Source of the DNA: Alphaproteobacteria bacterium | Lineage (GTDB): Bacteria; Pseudomonadota; Alphaproteobacteria; UBA3830 | Reading direction: 5' to 3' | DNA: 6,695 nt | Assembly (NCBI GenBank): GCA_025998775.1 | Contig: BNWK01000071.1 | Coordinates: 1 to 6,695, forward strand | In this document: positions 1-6,170 of the stretch, piece by piece | How the letters are laid out: every line of letters starts with the position of its first letter | Numbering within the stretch: position 1 is the stretch's first letter | Translations under genes and position numbers: made by a program | Notes under the pieces: model-generated | Told to the model about the DNA's origin: nothing | Database searches by the model: none | The model's input: only the letters and a program-made list of their open reading frames with translations

Positions 1-260
1 CCTGTACATGCTCCTTCTACTTCTCCTCCTACTCCTCACCCTGCTGTTCCCCCTCAAAAGTACGAAACATACACATACCCCAACCGAACGAACAACGCAA
101 ACGAGACGGAGGAGGGCCCTTTGCTTACAGCGTTTTCTAAGAACTACTTCAGAGAGGCAGTGTTTGTGGATGGCGCTATGCATCCACCACCCCAAGATAA
201 CACACCTCGAACACAGACTTCCACTTCCGACTTACTTCATTGTGACAAATTCTCACCTAT
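1..260 (-). other. Sequence downstream of the kinase stop; no gene seen
   Basis: Stops occur in all three minus frames within a few bases of 261. AG|GTGAGA follows directly (donor-like, at about 255), and a second GTAAGT-like site lies near 230. No AATAAA is visible on the minus strand. The transcript probably continues beyond the window as 3' UTR, possibly with an intron. Plus-strand frames here look like chance. Confidence 0.4.
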
Positions 261-3200
261 TCAGAATGCACGGTCGTCTTCCTCCAACGCCTCCAGTCTA
301 CCACAAGATATGTCCACCCACACATCTTTTGCCTCTCTGGTGCCGTATGCTTTATGTGCTTCAGAATCAATGAGAGATGCGAGGGATGCGGGTAACAATC
401 CAGGTTGTGAAACAGAGGGTGACGAAGATGAAACGTGTGAAGCGGAAGGTGTACGGTTTGCAGTAGCAGGAGATAACTTGAAAGGCGAGCCTGGAGAAAG
501 ATGCAGTGTTTCATTCGTGAGCACAGGGTACATGGACGGGTTTAATGAAGACGGGGAGGATGAAGAAGAAGAGGAGGTAGACGAGGACGAAGAAGTTGAA
601 GTGGAGGAGGAGGAGGTTGCGTTGAGAAACGATGAAGACGACGAAGAAGGTACTGGAGGAGTGAGAGCAGGCGGAGGAAAAGAAGGCACAGCCGAACACT
701 TCCGATGCGAAATTAGGGAGGACACGTGTGAAGACGTGTAAGAGCCGTCGGAGCACAGAGAAGAGCAGCTGTAAGAAAAGGAAGAGGAGGAGGAGGAGGA
801 GTGATGTGACGATCTCGGAGAAGAAGTGGAGTGTACGGAGGAGCGACTGGAAGAAGCACAGCTGGAGGAGCGACGTGGAGAAGGGCGTGACAACGGAGGA
901 GGTGTCGACCCTCGAGAAGGCGAAAGAGACAGTGATGGATGGCAGGAAGACGGTCGTGAAGGTGGATGCGGCTGCTGCTTCTGGCCCTGGCCCTGGCCCT
1001 GCTTCTGCTGCTGCTGCTGATTCTGCTGCTGCTCCCGCTGTCGCTGCTGCTGTTGCTGCTGCTGCTGCTTCCGCCGCTGCTGCTCGAAGTGTGCGTACCG
1101 CGCAAGGGTGTGCAGCAGCCGCTGCTGCCGCCTCCTGTGCAGTGTCTGCAGCGGATGGATGGCGTTGGCTATGTCCGCTCCTAGTGCAGGCAGCGAAGAT
1201 GAACGACGCACGCGGAGGGCGCTGCGTTTGATGGAGGGGAAGTGAGGAGAAGGAAGAAGGGGTGGGGCAGAGGGAGACGATGAGGAAGAGGAGGAGGAAG
1301 AGGAAGACGATGAGGAAGAGGAAGAGGAAGAGGAAGGAGGCTTAGTTGCAAAAGACTGATGTGTGCAGAAGGGGGAACGGGTATGCGAACGGGAGTGGGA
1401 ATGTGAATGAGAACGTGTATGCGGAGGCTTGTCAGGATGATAGTCAGGATGAGCACGCTGTACAGAATCAGCTCGGGTGTGGGGACGTGAACGAGACGTG
1501 GACGCTAGATGCCTCTTACCAACTTCTGCCCTGTCTCCTTTATCTTCTTCATTCATGCCTTCTTCATGGTAACGATATCTGTGGTGTTTGTGGAAATGGA
1601 GGCGTTTTCTAACGGACAAAGGGAATAGCAGAGGAGGAAGAGAGATTGACGAGACAAAGAAGCGTCCATTATCATTACTTTCTTTCTTCCTGAAAGTCTC
1701 CTGTGTCTTCTTCTTCTTATGCGTGGAATAGAATGGTTTCCCGCCTGTTTGCTTGTCTTTGCTTAGTGCAGTGTTGGGAAGAAACAGCGAGGAGGGGACA
1801 GAATGAGAGGCTGAAGATGAAAACGTAGGCAGTGGAGCTGCTGCAGAAGAGGAGGAGGACGACGTATAGGATGAAGAAGACGAAGACAGTGTGATTGATT
1901 TGAAGTGCTGCGGACTCTCAGATCTTGCTTTGACATTCACGGAAAAGGAAAGTGAGGATGGCAGAGGGAATGCAGAGGGGGATAATGGAAAACTGGATGA
2001 GGGTGGAAGACTTTCTTTTCTTCTTCTTCTCACTCTCTTCTCAGCATCTAAGTTCTTTGCCACCGGTCTGAGGGTAGTTCTACTACCAATGCTTGCAAGG
2101 GAAGTAGAAGACGACGTAGAAGTAACAAAGCAAACAGACGATGTGTTTCTCAATGATGCAGATACAGATGCAGAGGCAGAGGCAGAGGCAGAGGCAGAAG
2201 CAGAAGCAGAGGCAGAAGCAGAGGCAGAGGCAGATGTAGAGGCAGAGACAGTAGCTGATGCAGGCTGCAGACGGTTCACGCGAGTGTTGGCACACGCTAC
2301 CGACCCAGGCCTGTGGGCACCGGCGTGTGAAGTGTGTGAGAGAGGTTGCGGCCTTGTCTGCACGAGCGAGAAGGGGTTTGAAGAAGAAGAGGAAGAAGAA
2401 GAGGAAGAAGAAGAGGAAGATGTGGTGGATGAGGAGAAAGGGATGGACGATAAGGTGGAGGAGAGGGCATTCGCAGAAGCAGCTGAAGTTGTTGTTTCGG
2501 AGGGAGAGAATGAAGAAAGAGAGGAGGGGTTCGTGATAAAGAGAGGAGGAGTGTTGGTGATGTGAGAAAACGAGTGGGAACGGAAGGATCTTGTCTTGGA
2601 AAAGAGTGGGGGAAGAAAAGGCGAACATATCTGAGGGGATGATGATGATACAACAGAAGCAGATGATGATGATGAGGAGGAGGAGGAGGAGGAGGAAGAA
2701 GAAGAAGAAGGGGGAGGAGGAAAAAGTGAGGTATTCTTTGGAGGTTTTAGCGGTTTCACAGTGTCTAATTTCATTGGAGTGGTTTTTGTTGTTGTAGTAA
2801 TTGTTGATGCAGCAGCAGGTGCCACTGTTGCTGCTTGTGTATTATTTGTAGATGCACTTACTGAGGAACTCGTTCCTTCCAGTGGTGGAGATGTTGGCAA
2901 TGCCTCAAACACAGCAGGTACGGGCTTTTTAGGGTAAATCGACGGAAGAGCAAAAGCAGAAGTATCTTCATTGGATGAGGAGGATGCAGCAGAGGAGGAG
3001 GGGGAGGAGGAGGAGGAAGAAGAAGAAGAGGATAAGGGGGATGATGATGATGAGGAAGAGGAGGAACAAGAAGAAGACGAGGATGATGAAGGCAGCAGGT
3101 ATCCGTCCCCCAATCGCGACTCTTCGAACAGCACACATGCGTTGTTGATGGACGCGCAGGAGGGGAGTACAAACGGAGGAGGGTCCGAGCCGTACACAAA

Positions 3201-5833
3201 GACAGACCGTATGGGCGACGCTCCGTACCTCCCTGTGGAGACCGTGGGTGGCGTTGTTCCCTGCGAGAAGCCGGGGACAGACACTGGCACAGGCACAGGC
3301 ACAGGCGGCGTCTCGGACGCGGCGGGTGCCGGTGACGTCGAGAGGGACGGCCTCGCCTCAGGCGACGACGAAGAGGACCCGCGGGCAGGAAGCGTGTGTG
3401 AGAAGGGTATGGGGGAAGTTGTCGAGGAGGAGGAGGAGAACATGGAGGGTGTGGATGAGGAAGGCATCGTGAAAGTGCGCACAAAGGGAGAGTAGATCTC
3501 CGCAGGCAACACGCCGCTGTTGCTCGCGGTGCTCCGCTCAGTCTCCTTCCTTTCAGTCTCCTTCCCATCAGCTGCAGCAGAAGAAGAAGAAGAGGAAGGC
3601 TGTGGGAGAGGAGGAGGAGGTGGAGGAAGAGAAGGAGGGTGTGGTGGGGGAGGCGGAGCCGTGCCGTATATTGAATACTTGTACTTGTAGTTGATAGGCA
3701 GAACCTGGTGGAGAAAGAAAAAAAAAAAAGAGAGAGAGAAAAGGAAATCTTGAGAAAAAATCTAATACTTAATCACGCCACTTACCATACAATACAACAT
3801 TCAATCTAATTTCAGCCAAACAGACGAAACGCACCGAACAACTCGAGTAATAGCACACTCCCAACACAGTAACACATCCCTAGACAATATCACTTCCACT
3901 TCTACATAACACATACCCACACCCCATCCCATTCCATCCCCATCCTGCCAACACACAACAGCACACCCATTCGAAGGGAAAGAACGAAGAGTCGAGGATG
4001 GGCAGCAGCTGCGAATCATACTCCACCGCGTCGAGCGTGAGAGGCGGAGAGACCGAGTGTGGAAAATACGGGCCCGTGGGGAAGCACGACGAAAATGTGG
4101 AGGACACTGAGCAGCCGCAGCCGCTGGAGGACGAGCAGCATACCTGAGGAGGAAGGCTGTTTCCCACATCGCCCACGGTGCAGATGCCAGTGCCCCCGCT
4201 GTTGCTACCACCGCCACCACTGCTGCCGACGCTGGTGCAGGGTGAACCCCGGTGCTTCACACACAAGCCGGATGAGGCGGAGGACGATGAGGAAGACAGT
4301 CGCGCCTGAGAGGCAGCGGTGCTGTAGCTGTTGAGGGTGGAAAAACTGTAGGCTGTGAAAAAATATATATATATATACATATATATATAGAAAAGTAGAC
4401 ACAAAAGGAAAACGAATCCAAAAACAAAACAAAACAAAATAAAATAAAATAAAACGAATCCAGAACAAACCATTCCGGACGCTAGCCGCTCCAACAAGCA
4501 GAAGGCGGAAAAGCAGCCGCTTGAGATAGACATAGTCCGGTGCTGCTTCAAACGTGAGTGCACGCACATACGAGAGGAAGAGACATGCCTCAATTGGGCA
4601 GCCATCGCACAATGTCTCAACGGGCGTGGATATTTTCGCCTCTGCGATCTTCGCATATTTCGCTTTAGCATCATCATCTTGGATACCCTGTGAGAGAGGG
4701 ATGATTAGCAAATGAGAGGAGAGGAGTGGAATACAAAGATTGACAACTGATACTTTGTTTTTGGCATCACTCTTGTCAAATAAAAAGAGAAAACTAGTTA
4801 GGATGGGTACTGGTAGAAGCAAAACTCAAATGGAACAGAAAAACAACAAATGGAAATAAGAGAAAGAGCGAGAAGAATGGAGAACAAAAAAAGGAAGCAA
4901 ATACACAGAATTTAAAACCTGCCAAGGAAGAAAACCTTTCAGAAAGTAAATGAGAGCATATCCAAGCGATTCGAGATCATCTTTCCTGCTGAGTTCGAAT
5001 CCAAGATGTGCATTGATAGGGGCTAGAGACAACACGATTAACTCCAAAAATAGAAACAGAGGTCATACCATATCTTGGTGTGCCAGTCAAATTTGTTTTG
5101 GTTTTAAAGGAAATGTGGTTACCAGTTTGTGAGTTCACATATTTTCTTGACAAGCCACAATCCAAGAGATATACTATTGCTTGTTTTGAATGCAGACCCA
5201 GTAGGAAATTAGAGGGTTTAACATCACGATGAACATACTATATATTCATCCAACAGCAAATAAAAACGAAAGAAGATGAAAACCCCCTTTGAATGCATAT
5301 ATTCTAATCTTGAAAGAGTTTGCAGTCCAATATTTCCAATAGTGCCCAAAGAAAACTTTCTGCTCATTTCATCAAATTGCTGTTCCAGATTATTTCCCAA
5401 CAATTCCAACACCATAACATTAAAGGTTATTTCCTTCTGTTGAAAAGTTTGAAAAAGTTAAACAAAACCAAACAGGTACTTCCTTTTGTGTAGATTTCAC
5501 TTTTTCTTCTCCAAAATATATAATTTTCCTTTTGTTGAAAAGTTTGAAGAAGTCAAAAAAATCACATAAAGGCAAACGGGAACCCGATTTCTCCTTGCAA
5601 CTGCGAAAGTACTTTATGCTCATTGTTCATTGTTGAATAGTCATCCCTTATTTCTATTTTTGCAGCATATTTTTCGTTGCTTTCGAGATCTTCAACCAAG
5701 AAAACCCATCCAAAAGAACCTTTCCTGAAATAGAATGCAAATTTTGATGGAAAAAATTAAACCCAATTTTTTTTTTCAAAGAAAATTTATTTCCGATTGT
5801 TTTTGGAATTAGATCATTCGAAATTTCATCCAT
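261..5833 (-). CDS. Casein kinase 1 family Ser/Thr kinase with giant Ser-rich C-terminal tail, nine exons
   Basis: Spliced model: exons 5833-5763, 5724-5578, 5528-5480, 5436-5284, 5237-5069, 5022-4919, 4687-4471, 4352-3967, 3704-261. All introns are GT-AG, all phases match, and the product is 1579 residues. Residues 1-300 form a full CK1 domain: glycine loop IGKGSFG (23-29), Lys46 in AAKIE, Glu59 in helix C, HRDVKPSN (143-150) with catalytic Asp145, DCG (166-168) in place of DFG, TGTPRY (191-196), PIN (198-200) where CK1 has SIN instead of the usual [11 protein letters not shown] (211-218) and LPWQ (228-231). CK1 enzymes phosphorylate Ser/Thr, often in primed pS-x-x-S sites. The start is the first in-frame ATG after an upstream in-frame TAA and lies 23 residues before the glycine-loop Gly24, as in other CK1s. 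The tail is disordered and low-complexity. Uncertain points are the exon 8 donor, the intron at 4688-4918, and whether exons follow the stop. The substrate is unknown. The CK1 assignment is very secure; the tail is well supported by phase. Confidence 0.88.
540..645. repeat. Purine-rich GAR tract encoding poly-Ser/Thr
   Basis: Imperfect GAA/GAG/GAC triplets on the plus strand encode Ser and Thr runs on the minus strand, flanked by [12 protein letters not shown] and [12 protein letters not shown]. Confidence 0.75.
971..1087. repeat. CTG/CAG-rich tract encoding poly-Gln in the tail
   Basis: On the minus strand this reads FEQQRRK, a run of eight Gln, then [24 protein letters not shown]. It uses mostly CAG with CAA and other interruptions. 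A (CTGGCC)n hexamer at about 981-1001 gives the Gly-Gln alternation. The preceding segment (1088-1226) is Arg/Leu/His-rich and helical-looking ([20 protein letters not shown]), so a coiled coil running into poly-Gln is plausible. Confidence 0.85.
1188..1205 (-). other. RSSSLP motif in the tail (14-3-3 mode-1-like)
   Basis: The in-frame tail sequence [12 protein letters not shown] contains R-S-x-S-x-P, the classical 14-3-3 mode-1 pattern, which also resembles a basophilic kinase site. It lies in one of the few non-repetitive tail segments. A match this short can occur by chance, and the tail is very Ser-rich. Confidence 0.35.
1250..1342. repeat. Purine-rich tract encoding the longest Ser run
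   Basis: GAGGAAGAGGAA-type sequence on the plus strand. The minus strand encodes about twenty consecutive Ser followed by [16 protein letters not shown]. Confidence 0.8.
2161..2250. repeat. Hexanucleotide (GCAGAG/GCAGAA)n repeat encoding (Ala-Ser)n
   Basis: About fifteen imperfect six-base units lie in the tail exon. On the minus strand they encode alternating Ala and Ser, with Thr and Val interruptions at the edges. GAG/GAA variation between units shows it is not a freshly expanded pure array. Confidence 0.9.
2379..2425. repeat. GAAGAAGAG triplet tract encoding poly-Ser
   Basis: Regular purine triplets lie on the plus strand; the minus strand encodes about fifteen Ser before [11 protein letters not shown]. 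Confidence 0.8.
2640..2725. repeat. GATGAT/GAGGAG/GAAGAA triplet tract encoding poly-Ser
   Basis: An imperfect triplet array whose minus-strand product is a Pro run followed by about seventeen Ser and [11 protein letters not shown]. Codons change from TCT to TCC to TCA across the run. Confidence 0.8.
2974..3080. repeat. GAGGAGGAA triplet tract encoding clustered Ser runs
   Basis: The minus-strand product is [18 protein letters not shown] followed by further Ser runs and AASSSS. It is one of the densest Ser clusters in the tail. Confidence 0.8.
3705..3966 (-). other. Intron 8 (preferred form 262 nt, phase 0)
   Basis: The acceptor at 3705 is strong: a long pyrimidine tract and CCACCAG just before VLPINYKYK. 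Two in-frame phase-0 donors fit. One is GTGTGC at 3966, after SSFFPFEW. The other is CAG|GTATGC at 4143, after NSLPPQ (intron 439 nt). I prefer the first because 3967-4143 reads as ordinary coding sequence with no stop and G/C-ending codons. The GT-rich, stop-containing sequence begins only after it. The second has the better donor consensus. Confidence 0.6.
3967..4352 (-). other. Exon 8: linker between kinase domain and Ser-rich tail
   Basis: It encodes [20 protein letters not shown], a Ser run, a Gly/Ser block ([15 protein letters not shown]) and, in the long form, a Cys/Ser patch. The long form then continues with [20 protein letters not shown] and [17 protein letters not shown]. The last part is the least repetitive sequence outside the kinase and is a candidate short structured or binding element. 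No family is recognised. Confidence 0.65.
4353..4470 (-). other. Intron 7 (118 nt, phase 1) with simple repeats
   Basis: It starts GTTTGTTC and ends TTTTTTCACAG, and it splits an Ala codon between SVRN and [10 protein letters not shown]. It contains a TTTTA/TTTTG pentamer array bounded by two copies of TGGATTCGTTTT (plus-strand 4409-4420 and 4451-4462) and a TA microsatellite near the acceptor (about 4362-4389). Confidence 0.8.
4688..4918 (-). other. Intron 6 (231 nt, phase 0), possibly two introns around a microexon
   Basis: The donor follows LPWQ (CAG|GTTTTAAA) and the acceptor CTCTCTCACAG precedes [14 protein letters not shown], reproducing the CK1 LPWQGL continuation. It is about five times longer than the five introns before it. 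Inside, 4754-4771 is an 18-nt in-frame segment (SDAKNK) bordered by AG and GT, with a branch-like CTAAC at 4797-4801 and a T-rich tract before it. A second branch-like CTAAT lies at 4705-4709, before the final acceptor. Confidence 0.85.
5023..5068 (-). other. Intron 5 (46 nt, phase 1)
   Basis: It starts GTATGACC and ends GTCTCTAG, and it splits the Ala197 codon (G | CC). Removal gives [20 protein letters not shown], the CK1 activation-segment signature. Confidence 0.92.
5238..5283 (-). other. Intron 4 (46 nt, phase 0)
   Basis: It starts GTTTTCATC and ends ATATATAG. It lies between EYMHSKG and [10 protein letters not shown], immediately before the catalytic loop. Without removal, the frame hits TGA after CSS. 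Confidence 0.9.
5437..5479 (-). other. Intron 3 (43 nt, phase 0), tandem acceptor
   Basis: It starts GTACCTG and ends CAACAG, joining KSTQKE to [14 protein letters not shown]. The acceptor reads CAGAAG, so splicing three bases later (intron end 5434) is also possible and would drop one Lys. The flanking loop is longer than in typical CK1s, where the equivalent is a short AEGDYNVMV-type segment. Confidence 0.82.
5529..5577 (-). other. Intron 2 (49 nt, phase 2)
   Basis: It starts GTTTGCC and ends CAACAAAAG, and it splits the Pro73 codon (CC | G). Removal joins GEIGF-P to KIIYFGEEK, matching the CK1 segment GGVGIPxIxxxG. Read through, it would give a TGA stop after FAFM. Its 3' half is nearly identical to that of intron 3. 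Confidence 0.88.
5725..5762 (-). other. Intron 1 (38 nt, phase 2)
   Basis: It starts GTTTAATT and ends CTATTTCAG, and it splits the Gly24 codon of the glycine loop (ATT GG | G AAA GGT). Removing it joins KKKIG to KGSFGWVFL exactly as CK1 kinases require. It is very short and T-rich. Confidence 0.9.
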
Positions 5834-5865
5834 ATATAAAAATTGATAAAATTCAAATATAATTA

Positions 5866-5940
5866 CTAAAGTGTATTTTTAGAACATTTTTTTTTGAGAA
5901 CAATGGTTTTTCGGATTTGATGTCTTGGATTTCTTTTCAT
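5866..5940 (-). other. Possible upstream ORF in the CK1 leader (24 codons)
   Basis: ATG at 5940-5938 opens a short basic frame (MKRNPRHQIRKTIVLKKK...) ending in TAG at 5868-5866, 32 bases before the CK1 ATG. If the transcript starts upstream of 5940 it would be met first. The transcription start is unknown. Confidence 0.25.
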
Positions 5941-5957
5941 TGTTCAGTTGAAACAAT

Positions 5958-5999
5958 GAAAATAGAGAAAATAGAAAGCAGAGAAAATAGAGAAAATAA
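5958..5999. repeat. Direct repeat GAAAATAGAGAAAATAR, two copies
   Basis: Two 17-bp copies (5958-5974 and 5983-5999), differing in the last base, are separated by 8 bp. They lie in the intergenic AT-rich region. Confidence 0.85.
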
Positions 6000-6004
6000 T
6001 TATT

Positions 6005-6048
6005 ATGGGACGTATCAGAGTATCTTTATCATCTCCCAAATTTGATTT
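6005..6048 (+). CDS. Candidate first exon of a divergent gene (weak)
   Basis: ATG at 6005 starts MGRIRVSLSSPKFD, and the frame meets a consensus donor GTAAGT at 6049-6054 whose TAA would otherwise be the stop. T-rich acceptor-like sites follow at 6132 (TTTTTTAG), 6163 (GGTACAG) and 6182 (AAATCAG). Only the last enters a long open frame, and that is not the Ser-rich one. I could not build a convincing gene, so this is a lead rather than a firm call. Confidence 0.25.
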
Positions 6049-6073
6049 GTAAGTTGACCGAAAAAGGTTATTT

Positions 6074-6114
6074 CTCTTACAACTTTTATTTTTTTGCTCT
6101 TACAACTTTTATTT
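6074..6114. repeat. Direct repeat CTCTTACAACTTTTATTT, two copies
   Basis: Perfect 18-bp copies lie at 6074-6091 and 6097-6114, period 23. They fall within the candidate plus-strand intron and contain pyrimidine-tract and CTTAC sequences that could serve as branch or acceptor signals. Confidence 0.9.
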
Positions 6115-6170
6115 CTTCTTCTTCTTTTTTAGCCTGTTTTTTTGCTTTCATTGATTGGTACAGATACTAA

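Larger units (their letters stand above)
261..3704 (-). other. Exon 9: low-complexity Ser-rich tail of the CK1 protein
   Basis: This single exon has 1147 sense codons. It follows a pyrimidine-rich acceptor (AG at 3706-3705) and opens with [14 protein letters not shown], then a Pro-rich stretch and [16 protein letters not shown]. Further on come many runs of 5-20 Ser, Thr-rich patches, an (Ala-Ser)n block, an Arg/His/Ser block, poly-Gln, and a final ordinary segment ([30 protein letters not shown]) before TGA. Ser runs use mixed TCT/TCC/TCA/TCG codons rather than one pure repeat unit. No domain is recognised. CK1 delta/epsilon tails are known to be autophosphorylated and autoinhibitory; a similar role here is only inferred. 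Composition on this strand disfavours stop codons, so openness alone is weak support. The phase match to exon 8 and the non-repetitive patches are the stronger evidence. Confidence 0.75.
4495..5790 (-). other. CK1 protein kinase domain (genomic span, exons 1-7)
   Basis: The two lobes are spread over seven exons. The N-lobe lies in exons 1-3 (starting [10 protein letters not shown]) plus VMVLELLG at the start of exon 4. The catalytic loop, activation segment and CK1-specific PIN...[17 protein letters not shown] lie in exons 5 and 6. The C-lobe from [14 protein letters not shown] to [16 protein letters not shown] is in exon 7, matching the CK1 pattern STPIEVLC...YLxYVRxLxFxxxPDYxYLRxLF. ATP-binding and catalytic residues (Lys46, Glu59, Asp145, Lys147, Asn150, Asp166) are all present, so an active enzyme is expected. 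The basic KRQKY-type motif common in CK1 delta/epsilon is replaced by KAKYAK. The sequence is too divergent to name an isoform. The final CK1 helix is short and runs straight into the tail. Confidence 0.93.
5834..6004. promoter_or_regulatory. AT-rich upstream region of the CK1 gene, possible divergent promoter
   Basis: This 171-bp stretch separates the CK1 ATG from a candidate plus-strand ATG at 6005. It is AT-rich and includes TTTATATA-like sequence directly before the CK1 start and a 17-bp direct repeat at 5958-5999. No recognised core promoter element can be assigned with confidence. Confidence 0.3.

Noticed and set aside
121..741. Plus-strand 206-codon acidic open frame
   Set aside because: Overlaps the end of the tail exon on the opposite strand. 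The start is not ATG and the acidic part is a shadow of Ser/Thr codons.
966..1184. Short plus-strand poly-Leu frame over the CTG tract, signal-peptide-like
   Set aside because: Reading of the CTG repeat in one of several open frames; the minus strand carries the spliced gene here.
2161..2250. Hexamer array considered as a CRISPR or minisatellite element
   Set aside because: Units are six bases with no spacers and stay in frame inside a coding exon, so it is a coding microsatellite.
1891..2565. Plus-strand 224-codon open frame with (Glu-Ala)n
   Set aside because: Antisense reading of the (Ala-Ser)n and Ser tracts; no independent domain, start context or splice signals.
2971..3495. Plus-strand acidic open frame (174 codons, Glu/Asp-rich, starts with ATG)
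   Set aside because: It is the complement of the Ser-run tail exon. Its composition follows from purine triplets, and splicing evidence places the gene on the minus strand.
3880..4677. 265-codon minus-strand open frame containing a hydrophobic stretch ([30 protein letters not shown]) like a membrane segment
   Set aside because: The hydrophobic stretch is the translation of intron 7 (TTTTA/TTTTG array and TA microsatellite), not a transmembrane helix. Upstream of the intron this frame is also not the kinase frame.
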